A stretch of 64,000 nt of DNA from Lumbricus rubellus (GCA_945859605.1 OX243814.1:16873128-16937127), one strand, 5' to 3'. Shown: positions 27,773 through 38,300, counted from the stretch's first letter. Notes: a model not told the origin generated them from the sequence alone. Program-made: numbers and translations.

Positions 27773-30700
27773 TTAATTAAAAATTTTCAACGAGTAGTGA
27801 CCATATGCCAAAGTATGAATTCCATCCTCCATTATTACCCGTTTATCATCATCTGCAGATAATGCAACTTTATTAATTTCTTCTGTATAAATATCGTGAT
27901 GATAAGATCTAATAACATTCATCGTTCGTTGTTGTTCTTTTTTAGTAAATAAGCAGTCTTTATAATCTTCGTGAGTAATAGTTTTCTGGACAACATTCTT
28001 CTTAATACCTTTACATTTCTTGTGCTCATCTCCAGCAGCCATCTTATAAGAATACAACTTTGCTCTGAGTCCAATAAATTCTTTTATCTGTTTCCCACTA
28101 GCTTCATCCTTGAACATTCCAATAACTTTTTTATTTACTCCAACCTCAATACCAGATGGATGATCTCTCGGGTATTCACTCGTGTCGAATCGAGTCTTAA
28201 TATCGCCTGCGATATCTGAGTAAAAGTCTTCAGTTTTAATTTCGTATGTCAAAGAATCTGTATCGGTAAATAATAATTTAGCTCTATTTCCGTATTTATC
28301 CTTGATGTAATTGTAATGAAATTCATACATCAACGTTTTGCTCAAGTCTAATATACACATGCCAAGATATATAGGTTTATTATAGTACAATTTAGTTTTT
28401 TTCATGTGAACGGCTATTAGATTTTCATCGAAAATAGTACATCTCTCATAATTAGGTTTAGCGGCTAGTTCAATAGCCCTCTCCTCATGACACACTAACT
28501 CTACATCAACACGATTTTCAATGTTCTCACAAGTTTTTCCAAAGACACTGTTATTCATTAACTTGAAAAAGTCTTTCTCAAAGTCATTAGTAGCTTTCGT
28601 TCTAAGAGCTGTATTTAAATCGATGTACTTTTTCAACCAATCACTTTCTTCGAATAGTACACCTCTATGCACTTTTGTTATTTTCATGCCTAGGCTCTCA
28701 TACAGCTTCAGATTTTCGTAGTGTAGCACATACTTCTTTTTATCGTTTAAGTTTGGAATTAACTTTTTGACTTTGTCAATCTCAATGCTTTCGGGGGCTA
28801 ACGGAAAATCGTTATGCAGGTCGTGTAACTCTTTAGGGTATTCCAAATCAACTTCCAATATGCATGGAATACTTCTCCAATTGTTTAATTCATCTTCGTT
28901 CATCCATTTGAACCCGTGAGTAGGTAAATTTTTGATCATAGCCCATCCATATAGATTATTCGCATCAAGGTAAGTGATAAATGTAGAATTTTCGTTGCTA
29001 TTGAAATCGCTCATATATTTATTATTCGCTTTCCCGTAACGATTTGATATTGTGCTCACTCCTCCTCTCATCCCTTGCCTAAGCATCAGAATCATATCAT
29101 AATCATTCAATAACTCCAATTTCACGCCTGTCAATTTTAAAGCGGCATCCCAGGCTAAACCAGGAGATGTAAAATACCATGCAGGGTCAAGCGTATAGTT
29201 CTTCATACACACATCTCTAAAGTTTTCGAAAACATCGGCAAGTAACAGAACATCCGAAACGTTGTATAAATCGTGATACTCTCTGAATGTTTTACATCCA
29301 AATTCTTTCCATACCGTTTGTGCATGCTCGTAGTCTTCATCGCTAATATTCGAATCATTTAGCTTAGAATAGAAAGCGGATTTTGGTGGTAGTTCGGTTT
29401 CATTAAAGGTAGTAAATGAATCGACGTAGTCATAAGGATATATGCCTTTTCTCAGCAAAAGATCGAGCTTCTTTCCTGAATATCGTTTCCCAATATTTTT
29501 ACACTGGTCTTTGCTTAGGTTCCTCGATAAAGCATCAAGACTAGAAGCCATAAATTTAAAACTGTCGATAAAGCGCAATTCGCGCTTGACGGTAATCTCT
29601 TTTCCCTCTTTATTTACAAACTTATCAACAACAACCTCTCTGCTAAAAGATATATACTTTTCCTCGTTATTAGGTATGCAATTAATTTTCTCTCCATTAT
29701 TACCTCTCAGTTTCTTAATGAACAGATGACAATCGTACCCGGAAAGATTATGAAACACTACAGGGAAAAACTTTGGACATTTATAGTTTATATTACAACT
29801 ATTATGAGCAGCTCCTCTAAACTTTCCACTAAGATGACAGTGATCTCTCACTCGGTCTTCGCCCAACGTTTTTTCACAGATATGACATATAGTAGCTCCA
29901 TCAAAACACTTCTTGTCCTCTTCTGTAAATTTAATCTTTTTAGGGAATTTGAATTGATTATATATTTGTTTTATATTCTCTTCTAGTTTATCTACAAATA
30001 TTTGACCAACATCATCATCTTCGCTTTCAGCCGTAAACGTCACAGGATCTTGAGAATATACACTATCGTCGAAACATTTTATGTGGTAACAAAAGGAGCT
30101 AGGAGTATGCTTTTGATATTTATTAGTGTACGACAACTCTGGATTTGGTTGACAAGTGTCTATTGGCTTCACAAAAGACTCGAAATCTGCGTAGACAACA
30201 AACGGAACCCTCATAGAATTGTTATAATTTTTAAAACTTAACATAGTTCCTGGTTCTGGCATTTCTATTTTTTGTGCGTTATGTTGAGAGCAGTACTCAT
30301 TATGGTTGTTAAGCGCTCCTGGCGTTGTGAAACCATTCATACACCTTTTACAATAATACATCGAATTAGTCCGAAATCTCATCAATCTGTTAAAATTCTT
30401 GATCCAGCAATAATGTTTCCTTTCTCCGTTGGAAATAAGCAATAGATCTACACAAATACTACTTTCACACTTAGACAGATAAAGCGGGTAGACATGTTTT
30501 TCAAAACCGAATACATTAACATTAATATTGTTATTTCTCTCGAACCTACCTATCACATTAGCATCAGCAGCAACTGGAAACTCAATGCCACTCCAATTAA
30601 GTTTTTTAGACTGTTCTTTCAAAGCTTTAGTTATTTTTTCCGGATGGTCATCCACCGGATTCAAAGCTCTAGTGATACACCATTTGAAACATTCTTCGTC

Positions 30701-31429
30701 GTCGTTTTTCATATTGATAATAGCCTTTTTATGAGCTAAAAAGTCGGGAAGTGGAATGTAAGAACTACCTCTCAAGGGTTTATATTTTACCGTATTGATA
30801 TCTAATTTTACAACAGCTTTAAATCTCCAATTACTTCCTTGCATCTGAAAACTAGCAATAGACTCCATGATTTTATCTTTTTTTCTGCTGTATATTTCAT
30901 TCAAGTCGGTAGCTTCTAAAATAACTTCTGCCCTGGAAACGAATGGTATATCCTCAGAAGTAACTATTCCAGATTTCATATCTACTCGTTCCATAGTACA
31001 AGTAAGAACTAAATTAGTCTTTGTCTGGCGATCGTTCGACAACAGATTTACTACCTGCGGTCTGACGAAATCAAGAAACGAAGAGGCGTCCATTCCATTA
31101 ATTCCATCTATTCTATATTGCTTGGTGAATCCTTTAATAGCCGACGCCGTTTCTCGAATTTTAGTTTTATCGAATATCCTAGAAACAGTTGACTTTAATG
31201 ATTCTAGTTTTTCATTAACCTCTGCTTGTTCGGGCACATAACTAAGTAACCAATCCGCAAAATCATTTAATTTAGCTCTAACCTTATTTTTGTATTTTCT
31301 CTTAGGCGCTACTGGTTTGTATTTACCAGGTGTGGGGGTAAGCGTAGGAACCTTAATGTCAGGAACCGATGAGTCGAGCAAGTGTTCAACATGGTTCATG
31401 TTTCTTAAACTACTTTTCTTTAAATCCAT
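27773..31429 (-). CDS. E1 DNA polymerase B (protein-primed type)
   Basis: 1218 codons. In order: a C2H2-like finger (YYCKRC...HNEYC, near residue 365); exonuclease motifs DFE (about 415), HNLSGYD (about 565) and YHDLYNVSD (about 723); and a Cys/His cluster CHICEKTL...DHCH (about 520) resembling HNH/endonuclease VII zinc sites. Then polymerase motif A DANNLYGW (about 825), motif B KLMNNSVFGKT (about 961) and motif C FTDTDSL (about 1056). This is the DNA_pol_B_2 organellar/viral family, which copies linear genomes from a terminal protein. No separate terminal-protein gene is recognised; the unassigned N-terminal 350 residues are a candidate. Unlike the E2 polymerase it has no SAP repeats. The frame is intact. 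Confidence 0.96.
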   Translation of the reverse strand: MDLKKSSLRNMNHVEHLLDSSVPDIKVPTLTPTPGKYKPVAPKRKYKNKVRAKLNDFADWLLSYVPEQAEVNEKLESLKSTVSRIFDKTKIRETASAIKGFTKQYRIDGINGMDASSFLDFVRPQVVNLLSNDRQTKTNLVLTCTMERVDMKSGIVTSEDIPFVSRAEVILEATDLNEIYSRKKDKIMESIASFQMQGSNWRFKAVVKLDINTVKYKPLRGSSYIPLPDFLAHKKAIINMKNDDEECFKWCITRALNPVDDHPEKITKALKEQSKKLNWSGIEFPVAADANVIGRFERNNNINVNVFGFEKHVYPLYLSKCESSICVDLLLISNGERKHYCWIKNFNRLMRFRTNSMYYCKRCMNGFTTPGALNNHNEYCSQHNAQKIEMPEPGTMLSFKNYNNSMRVPFVVYADFESFVKPIDTCQPNPELSYTNKYQKHTPSSFCYHIKCFDDSVYSQDPVTFTAESEDDDVGQIFVDKLEENIKQIYNQFKFPKKIKFTEEDKKCFDGATICHICEKTLGEDRVRDHCHLSGKFRGAAHNSCNINYKCPKFFPVVFHNLSGYDCHLFIKKLRGNNGEKINCIPNNEEKYISFSREVVVDKFVNKEGKEITVKRELRFIDSFKFMASSLDALSRNLSKDQCKNIGKRYSGKKLDLLLRKGIYPYDYVDSFTTFNETELPPKSAFYSKLNDSNISDEDYEHAQTVWKEFGCKTFREYHDLYNVSDVLLLADVFENFRDVCMKNYTLDPAWYFTSPGLAWDAALKLTGVKLELLNDYDMILMLRQGMRGGVSTISNRYGKANNKYMSDFNSNENSTFITYLDANNLYGWAMIKNLPTHGFKWMNEDELNNWRSIPCILEVDLEYPKELHDLHNDFPLAPESIEIDKVKKLIPNLNDKKKYVLHYENLKLYESLGMKITKVHRGVLFEESDWLKKYIDLNTALRTKATNDFEKDFFKLMNNSVFGKTCENIENRVDVELVCHEERAIELAAKPNYERCTIFDENLIAVHMKKTKLYYNKPIYLGMCILDLSKTLMYEFHYNYIKDKYGNRAKLLFTDTDSLTYEIKTEDFYSDIAGDIKTRFDTSEYPRDHPSGIEVGVNKKVIGMFKDEASGKQIKEFIGLRAKLYSYKMAAGDEHKKCKGIKKNVVQKTITHEDYKDCLFTKKEQQRTMNVIRSYHHDIYTEEINKVALSADDDKRVIMEDGIHTLAYGHYSLKIFN

Positions 31430-31464
31430 TTTATCTTACCACGCAAAAATATTAATACATTATT

Positions 31465-31536
31465 TGTGAGATCGAAGATCCACTTATCTGTGAGATCGAA
31501 GATCCACTTATTTGTGAGATCGAAGATCCACTTCAA
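31465..31536. repeat. 24-bp repeat x3 upstream of E1 PolB
   Basis: Tandem units with core TGTGAGATCGAAGATCCACT fill the gap between PolB and the SAP/NUMOD1 gene. They are a possible promoter or origin element. The same core recurs in the coding sequence at 51791-51844. Confidence 0.95.
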
Positions 31537-31550
31537 TTTCATACATGTAT

Positions 31551-31880
31551 CTATCTCTCGAACACTTTAATTTCATATCTATCTCTCCAGACATTTCCGT
31601 TATGATAAGCTATTATGCCAGCACTTTGACCATGCGCCTTAGCAGCTTTGTACATCGATGGATACGAGGTAATAACGCCAGTCTCTCGATCTATAATATC
31701 TACTCTTCTCGGCTGTTTCCTGATACTACCCAACGTGTCATGTCTATATGACACAGACTTGTAGTCCGTCGGAAGAATATTCTTTTCAATCAGTACAGCT
31801 ATCATTTGAGGTTTGTTGAGATGCGAAGTGCCTGTAACATTGTTATGCTTGGCCAAAATTCTAAGCTCTGGTAGCTTCAT
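31551..31880 (-). CDS. SAP/NUMOD1-like small protein (E1)
   Basis: 109 codons. Residues 1-35 (KLPELRILAKHNNVTGTSHL...MIAVL) fit a SAP/Rho-N-type DNA-binding helix pair. The C-terminal half (DRETGVITSYPSMYKAAKAH...GNVWRDRYEI) fits NUMOD1, a helix-turn-helix module usually found beside homing nucleases. No nuclease motif is present. It is likely a sequence-binding regulator or replication accessory protein, and it lies between PolB and MCP on the same strand. Start context TATATATTATG. Domain calls are by eye. Confidence 0.72.
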   Translation of the reverse strand: MKLPELRILAKHNNVTGTSHLNKPQMIAVLIEKNILPTDYKSVSYRHDTLGSIRKQPRRVDIIDRETGVITSYPSMYKAAKAHGQSAGIIAYHNGNVWRDRYEIKVFER

Positions 31881-31896
31881 AATATATAAGTATTCT

Positions 31897-33189
31897 TTAA
31901 ATCAATTTTCCATACACTACACTCATTTTCTGCCCATCCGATTGGAACTGCAGCAACCTATCTGAAATTACGACTGCATACGCTTCTGTGTCGGCTGGCA
32001 CTGCTGCATTGAAAAGAGCCTTAATCTGGATATCAACGACTGACGATTTCAAACGCTCGGATTGTTTGCTTACATCGAACACGAACAACGGATATAATTC
32101 TTTATAATCTACAGGTGTTATATTGCTTTGGGTAATCAACTTATCCATACCATAGAATTTTTGACTAAAGGAGGACGCGTCTCTGTACGCTCTGGAGAAT
32201 TGTTGATTAGGAAACGACAGGTTATGGTCGACAGCTGGATATCTTTCTTGATTCATCATCACATAAATGTTCTTGAGATCGCAGTGATTAAATAGATTAC
32301 TTTCCTGATTACCGCTACGGTCCGTCTGAAATCCAACGATGATATATCTAGGTTTCTCCGGTGAAGTTTTAACGCTTAATCTCCAACTGAAACTTGTCGA
32401 CTGAGGAACTGTTATCGTGTCGCATTGACGAGCTCTGTACGCAACTGGCAACGTTAATTTCGATTCAATCGTCTTATACAACTGCATTCGTTCCATATCG
32501 GAAGGAATAACGTGTGGAATAAACCATGAAATTTTGTTTATCGCAACTTTTCCAGCAGCCGCAGCGTTATCTCGGAATATGGCATCATCGTCCGCTTTAC
32601 GAACTAAAGTCAGCGTCTGTTTGAAGCCATAAATAATCTTGTCGTAATCATCGCAAAACCCGAAAATATGCTTCAACGGAACAATAAAGCTGAACATTCC
32701 TTTAGTGTTTGGTTTGCGAATGAGAAAGCTTTGTCTAGTGGCAAATCCGGGGTTGTCCGCAATAACAGCAGTCGCTCCAGTGTCTTTATACCACAGCTGA
32801 TTTAAGCCTTGAGTCAGCTGAAAATCGTTTGGATACGTAAGTAAACCGAGCATCGTTGTAGCTTGACCCGGATGAAATAGCGTTTCGATTTCTTGATTAG
32901 ATAACTGATAGGATATTTGACTGAATAGATACATAAGCCCATTATTCGTAAGAGCGACTAAATCGGCGTTAACGTATGCGGTGTCATCGGCTTTAATTAG
33001 TCTTCCATCGAATTGTAGATATGACTCTGCTGGGTGACTATATAAGTCCTGTAATTCAATATTTATTCTTATTTCACCAGAACTGTTAAGGTTAGTTCTC
33101 GCTACAGGTTCGTACTCGTGCCATTCGTATCGCTCGATACCTTCATCGATCAATGGTTGCTCTGTGAATCTTAGAATATCGGATTGCAT
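31897..33189 (-). CDS. E1 major capsid protein (probable double jelly roll)
   Basis: 430 codons from the ATG at 33189. An in-frame ATG four codons upstream is disfavoured because the E2 homologue starts at MQSSEILRF. Strongly conserved with E2 over its whole length (SGEIRINIELQDL, LKHIFGFCDDYDK, VDIQIK near the end). Size, conservation and position at the head of the structural gene run mark it as the hexon-like major capsid protein of this Maverick lineage; it is not obviously similar to the E3 F54H12.2-type protein. The double-jelly-roll fold is inferred from the family, not visible in sequence. The 26-bp repeats lie directly upstream. Confidence 0.78.
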   Translation of the reverse strand: MQSDILRFTEQPLIDEGIERYEWHEYEPVARTNLNSSGEIRINIELQDLYSHPAESYLQFDGRLIKADDTAYVNADLVALTNNGLMYLFSQISYQLSNQEIETLFHPGQATTMLGLLTYPNDFQLTQGLNQLWYKDTGATAVIADNPGFATRQSFLIRKPNTKGMFSFIVPLKHIFGFCDDYDKIIYGFKQTLTLVRKADDDAIFRDNAAAAGKVAINKISWFIPHVIPSDMERMQLYKTIESKLTLPVAYRARQCDTITVPQSTSFSWRLSVKTSPEKPRYIIVGFQTDRSGNQESNLFNHCDLKNIYVMMNQERYPAVDHNLSFPNQQFSRAYRDASSFSQKFYGMDKLITQSNITPVDYKELYPLFVFDVSKQSERLKSSVVDIQIKALFNAAVPADTEAYAVVISDRLLQFQSDGQKMSVVYGKLI

Positions 33190-33209
33190 TTTATTATACA
33201 TATATTTTT

Positions 33210-33282
33210 AAATAAGAAAATAAATTTTTAGACCTAAATAAGAAAATAAATTTTTACACCTAAATAAGAAAATAAACTTAAG
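33210..33282. repeat. 26-bp repeat, 2.8 copies, upstream of E1 MCP
   Basis: Units beginning AAATAAGAAAATAAA start at 33210, 33236 and 33262 and fill the gap between the MCP start and the stop of the next gene upstream. Confidence 0.9.
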
Positions 33283-33292
33283 CAAAATAAAT

Positions 33293-33649
33293 TTAAACTG
33301 CCATTTTCAAACCACCTCCGTTTAAGCGTTTTACGAGATCTTGAATTCTAATAGCTCCTCCCGTCATTTCTGGATTCGATCCTAGTAATCTAGCTAGAAT
33401 GACTTTAGTTTCCTGAGTTATCGGCTGCTGAACGGTGGTTGGTGGGAGTATCTTATTGAGTAATCGTTTTCCAACGTCGATAGCCTTATCCTTAGCAACA
33501 CTCCCAATCTCTTTGACAGCTGTGCTCGCAATTTGTTTGGCTGCATTCGAAGTTAGTAGTCTCTTGAGAAATCCTGCAATGGAATCGAATATTCCTGCTC
33601 CACCGACAACGTGTACTTTTTTATAACTTCTTCTCGCAACGACCAGCAT
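33293..33649 (-). CDS. Small amphipathic virion protein (pVI/pX-like, E1)
   Basis: 118 codons. A basic N-terminus (ARRSYKKVHV) leads into GGAGIFDSIAGFLKRLL, an amphipathic helix, then an Ala/Lys-rich helix. It ends in IQDLVKRLNGGGLKMAV, a tail nearly identical to the E2 homologue's. The layout matches the small membrane-lytic or core proteins of adenovirus-like virions, and the tail resembles a capsid-binding or protease-cofactor peptide. Role inferred. Confidence 0.7.
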   Translation of the reverse strand: MLVVARRSYKKVHVVGGAGIFDSIAGFLKRLLTSNAAKQIASTAVKEIGSVAKDKAIDVGKRLLNKILPPTTVQQPITQETKVILARLLGSNPEMTGGAIRIQDLVKRLNGGGLKMAV

Positions 33650-33655
33650 TTCTAT

Positions 33656-33712
33656 ATCATCAATTTTTAATTAGATCATCAATTTTTAAATTAGATCATC
33701 AATTTTTTATAT
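33656..33712. repeat. 19-20-bp repeat x3
   Basis: Three copies of ATCATCAATTTTTAATTAG lie upstream of the 118-codon gene and overlap the stop codon of the DUF8207-like gene. Confidence 0.9.
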
Positions 33713-34590
33713 TCATCTTTGGTTATCACTCTTTGTCTTAGTAACTCATCCGTCATACCTACAATTTCATTCCTTACACCTGTATTTCCCGCTTTGTAGC
33801 TATATATTCGCAACTCTAATTGTTTTACTAATTCGTTAGGATCTGAAGGAATGGTAATTATTCCGCTTCCTGTTTTACCTCTTAACTTTATGTAATCGTC
33901 CCATATGGGTTTTATTATCTTTGCATATTTTACACTTCTAGACGATTTAGGTTTGTTTGGTTTATTTGGCTGACTCATGGCATTCGTTTTAATTAGAATC
34001 TCGGCGTATTCTTCGAGATCACGATTATCATAAATTGAACTGTTTGGACTAGCTAACGTTAACAATTCCCATAATCCTGGAGTTCCTTGATAAGTTGTGG
34101 TTCCAACTGTAATATCATTTCCTTGGATTGAGGCTTCGCTGTCACCGATGTAGAATTTTCCATCTCTTGATCTTAATCCGAATGTTGTGTCCACAAGTCT
34201 TTTATCAGAAGCATATTTTTTAAGGTATTCAACTGCAATATTTCCTAATTCTAACCTTCTAATGTCTTCTACTGGGTCATCGTCATCGTACGCCTCTATA
34301 GACGGATACTGGGGAAATTGAATAGTTTTCAACGAATCTGGAAGTGATTTTAGAGCAAGTGATGTTGCTGCAGAATTATCCTTTATTGTCGACAGCAAAG
34401 CGTTTTGTTCTTTCGAAATTGCTGATTGAGAGTCGACTATTGGTTTGTAGATTTTCGTTAATTCTCGTTGAAGTCCAAGATCGTCTATTCTCTCTGAGAG
34501 AAAGTTTTGTTTAATATTTTTTTTCGTTTTTAAAAACTCTTCGATAATAAAATCTCTTTTTGCAGGATCGCTAATTTTCAGTAGTGACAT
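33691..34590 (-). CDS. DUF8207-like virion protein (E1)
   Basis: 299 codons. An N-terminal coiled-coil-like region (residues 1-90) is followed by a core with FGLRSRDGKFYIGD, the TYQGTPGLWELLT signature and DLEEYAEILIKTNA, then a Lys/Pro/Ser segment ending in IIKPIW and a C-terminal helix. The GTPGLWELL core matches what I recall as DUF8207, common in Maverick-type elements and of unknown function. Conserved position behind the small amphipathic protein suggests a core or scaffold role. Start context TATAATAAAAAATG, with 13-bp repeats upstream. Confidence 0.75.
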   Translation of the reverse strand: MSLLKISDPAKRDFIIEEFLKTKKNIKQNFLSERIDDLGLQRELTKIYKPIVDSQSAISKEQNALLSTIKDNSAATSLALKSLPDSLKTIQFPQYPSIEAYDDDDPVEDIRRLELGNIAVEYLKKYASDKRLVDTTFGLRSRDGKFYIGDSEASIQGNDITVGTTTYQGTPGLWELLTLASPNSSIYDNRDLEEYAEILIKTNAMSQPNKPNKPKSSRSVKYAKIIKPIWDDYIKLRGKTGSGIITIPSDPNELVKQLELRIYSYKAGNTGVRNEIVGMTDELLRQRVITKDEYKKLMI

Positions 34591-34607
34591 TTTTTATTAT
34601 AATGTTT

Positions 34608-34645
34608 AAAACGTAAACATAAAACGTAAACATAAAACGTACAAT
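34608..34645. repeat. 13-bp repeat x3 upstream of E1 DUF8207-like gene
   Basis: Units of AAAACGTAAACAT, about 2.9 copies, lie between the gene start at 34590 and the E2 insertion point. Also at 7443-7480. It is one of four short tandem arrays, each upstream of a different E1 gene. Confidence 0.88.
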
Positions 34646-34651
34646 TTATGC

Positions 34652-34657
34652 ATCGTA
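34652..34657. repeat. Target-site duplication of E2, left copy (ATCGTA)
   Basis: ATCGTA precedes AGTAGAACAGG here and follows CCTGTTCTACT at 51168-51173. It lies in E1 sequence at the end of the dUTPase-fold-like gene. Confidence 0.95.
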
Positions 34658-34799
34658 AGTAGAACAGGAATAAGGCTTTTGACTCATTTGACCAGTATAG
34701 CCTTGAGTTTCGTCCATTTGACCAGTATAGCCTTGAGTTTCGTCCATTTGACCAGTATAGCCTTGACCTTCGTCCATTTGACCAGTATAGCCTTACTTT
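34658..34799. repeat. E2 left terminal inverted repeat with four 30-bp units
   Basis: After the 20-bp terminus come four units of TTTGACCAGTATAGCCTTGA plus a TTCGTCCA-type spacer, 30-bp period. It is the inverse of the right end but shorter: four units here against six clear and two diverged units there, with a 31-bp period. Confidence 0.93.
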
Positions 34800-34819
34800 T
34801 TCAAATTCGATGTCTGACG

Positions 34820-34907
34820 TAAAAAAGTAAAAAAGTAAAAAAATAAAAAAAGTAAAAAAGTAAAAAAAGTAAAAAAGTAAAAAAAAATTTTCTCCGGCGT
34901 ATACAAA
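34820..34907. promoter_or_regulatory. GTAAAAAA tract and leader of the first E2 gene
   Basis: A 7-8-bp GTAAAAAA repeat runs from 34820 to about 34885. It is followed by TTTTCTCCGGCGTATACAAA directly before the ATG at 34908. The same TTTCTCCGGCGTATA leader precedes the PolB gene at about 35317-35334, suggesting a duplicated promoter. Base 34843 (A) is one of three differences from the left copy (G7678). Confidence 0.6.
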
Positions 34908-35225
34908 ATGGACTACTCGAAGAAAACTGTTACTGAATTACGAAAAATCGCCGAGCGCAGCGGCAAGCATGCATATTTTACAAGACGGTGGATAGCGAAG
35001 TTCATTGCTAAAATTGACGCCCACACCTGCGAATGCTACGACGATGAATGCCCATGCAAGAATCCACAGCCGGATCGACAACAAGGGCCACGCGAGACCA
35101 TCGTCGTTCGTCGTCGGCGCAATGGCAACTCACCCCCGTGTGATGTTAGTTTGATCGACAACGAGATCATCGTCGTTAATTGTCAATGCAATGGCGCCTC
35201 ATGCCTGTGTGATGTAAGGGCGTGA
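34908..35225 (+). CDS. SAP-domain, Cys-rich small protein (E2)
   Basis: 105 codons. Residues 1-36 (DYSKKTVTELRKIAERSGKH...KFIAKI) form a SAP/Rho-N-like motif, closely matching the two repeats at the start of the polymerase encoded 125 bp downstream. The remainder is Cys-rich (CECYDDECPC near the middle, CQCNGASCLC at the end), possibly metal-binding. It probably arose by duplication of the polymerase 5' region, together with its leader. Function unknown; a DNA-binding accessory role is inferred. Confidence 0.7.
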   Translation: MDYSKKTVTELRKIAERSGKHAYFTRRWIAKFIAKIDAHTCECYDDECPCKNPQPDRQQGPRETIVVRRRRNGNSPPCDVSLIDNEIIVVNCQCNGASCLCDVRA

Positions 35226-35350
35226 GTGGACTACGACGTAGATACGGGATTACAATATCGCAAACGATTTTACACCGTTGGTTTATAATCGTTTTCGGAT
35301 CAATCGAATATTATTATTTTTTTTCTCCGGCGTATAGAAAATAACTGAAA

Positions 35351-38300
35351 ATGGAATATACGACTCGGCCTAAAGACAGGAGATCCCAATATAAAATGGA
35401 CTACTCATCGTATAATCTGAAAGAATTACGACAAATTCCTAAACAGAGAGGACAAAGAGGATACTCGAGTTTGCGAAAAGCGGAACTCATAGCGTTCATA
35501 TCGCAGGGAGATCGACTAGGCGCGAAACCGGTCCAGGTGAACAAAGCACCAGCGCATACTCCCGCCACTGTACGAGAATTGCGGGAAATCGCAAAAAAGA
35601 GAGGACAAAGAGGATACTCGAGATTAGCAAAAGCGGAACTTACGGCATTCTTGACTACTACTTGGAAATTTTTGCATCCGGGAAAAAATAAAATAGTTTT
35701 TTCGGATTGGCTGACTCGCGAGATTAGTCGGTTGCCCCCGCAAATAAAACCACCCATTCATAGGTTCAAACTTCGAGAGACTGCGACGGCCATCAAAGGG
35801 TTTACAAAAAGATACACGATCGATGGCGACAACGGGATCGATGTTGCAACTTTTCTCAAGGCTGTAAGACCGCATGTAGTTAGGCTGCTAGGGAAAAATC
35901 GCGGGGTAAAAGTTCAATTCGATCTCATGTGCGAAATGGAGAAAGTAGATATGAAAACCGGCGAAGTAGTAACGGCTGAGCCTAATTTCAAATCAAAGAG
36001 TGATATTATTTTAGAAGCAACCGATGTGAGGGAAATATATGCCAACGCAGTGGATAAAATTAAGGAGAGCATGGCAAGTTTTCAGATGCGGGGGAGTAAT
36101 TGGAGATTCAAAACCGTTTTGAAGTTGGATATCGATACAGTGGTATACAAACCATTGAAAGGAAGTTCTTATATTCCACTTCCAGATTATTTAGCGAATA
36201 AAAAGGCTATTATTAATATGAAGAACGAAGACGATGAATGCTTCAAGTGGTGTGTAACGAGGGCTGTAAACCCAGTCGACAAAAATACAGAAAGAATTAC
36301 GAAAGAATTAATTAGACAGTCTGAGGAACTCAATTGGTCTGGTATCGAATTCCCCGTAGCAGCGGATGCTAATGTGATGAGTAAGTTTGAGAAAAATAAT
36401 AATATTAGTATTAATGTTTTTGGTTACGAGAAAGAAGTGAATGTATTCCCACTATATATATCAAAACATGAGAATGATAGGTGTGTAGATCTATTACTCA
36501 TTTCTGATGGAGAAAAGAAGCATTATTGTTGGATCAGGAATTTCAACAGACTGCTGGCACTACGGACAGAAAAATCCCATAATTCAATGCACTATTGCAG
36601 AAGATGTTTAATCGGTTTTAGAAAAGTCGAATCGCTTCACAAACATACTGAGTACTGTTCACAGCAGGACGCCCAACGAATAGAACTTCCGGAACCTGGG
36701 ACTATGCTAAGTTTTACACATTATTATCGGAAGATGCGTGTACCGTTTTTGTATTTTGCCGACTTTGAGTCGTTCATCAAACCTATCGGTACATGTCAAC
36801 CCGTCCCTAGCACGTCTTACACCAACAAGTATCAAAAACATACACCCAGCTCGTTTTGTTATCACATGAAATGCTTCGACGATGATGTTTATTCCCAAGA
36901 GCCGGGGCGGTTTACAGCTGAAAACGAGGACGATGATGTTGCTCAGTTATTCATAGACTCTATCGAAGAAAATGTAAAACGAATATACAACGAGTTCAAA
37001 TTCCCTAAGAAGATGATATTCGGCAAGAAAGAGCAGGTGCTCTTCGACTCGGCTACTGTTTGCCATATATGCGAAGGAGAATTTATAGGCGATGAAAAAC
37101 GAGTACGAGATCACTGTCATTTGACTGGAAAATTTAGAGGTGCCGCTCACAACCTTTGTAATCTGAAATACAAAGTCCCCAAGTTCTTCCCTGTCATATT
37201 TCACAATTTGACAGGTTATGACAGCCATTTATTTATCAAGAAATTACGAGGTGAACACGGCGAGAAAATCAAATGCATTCCCTGCAACGAAGAAAAGTAT
37301 ATCTCATTCAGCAGAGAGGTCGTCGTCGATAAGTTTGTAGACGCGGATGGAAAAGAGAGAGAAGTCAAGCGCGAATTACGTTTCATCGATAGTTTTAGAT
37401 TCATGCCTCAGAGTCTCGACGCGTTATCGAAAAATCTTCAGAAAGATCAGTGCAAGAATTTAGGGAAATTTTTTGAAGGTGAGAAGCTGGATCTTTTACT
37501 CAGAAAAGGCGTTTACCCGTATGATTACGTCGACGGTGTTGAAAGATTAAACGAAACCGAATTACCATCGAAGCATGCCTTCTATTCAAAACTAACCGAT
37601 TCGGGTATCAGTGAAAAAGATTACGCGCACGCGAAAACGGTATGGAACAAATTTGAATGCAAAACATTACGTCAATATCACGACTTGTACAATTTATCGG
37701 ATGTTCTATTATTAGCGGATGTGTTCGAAAACTTCAGAGACGTCTGTATGAAGCACTACAACCTAGATCCTGCGTGGTACTACACTAGCCCAGGACTTGC
37801 GTGGGATGCGGCGTTGAAGACGACTGGTGTAGAGTTGGAGTTGTTGAGTGACTACGATATGTTACTGATGATCAAGCAGGGAATACGAGGAGGTGTCAGC
37901 ACGATTTCCCATCGATACGCGAAAGCGAACAACGAGTACATGGGAGAAGCTTTCAATCCCACCCAACATTCAGTATTCATTCCATACTTGGACACGAACA
38001 ACTTGTATGGATGGGCGATGTGCAAGCCGCTACCGACTCATGGGTTTGAATGGATGAACGATGACGAATTGAATGATTGGAGAAACATTACCGAACGAGA
38101 TGGCGCGGGATGTGTGTTAGAAGTCGATTTAGAATATCCAAAGGAATTGCATGACCTGCATAATGATTATCCTCTAGCTCCTGAGAGTGTAAAACCCGCG
38201 GGATCGAATGTCTCAAAACTAATTCCAAACTTGAATGACAAAGTAAAGTACGTCGTTCATTACGAAAATTTAAAATTGTACGAAAGTCTCGGATTGAAAA

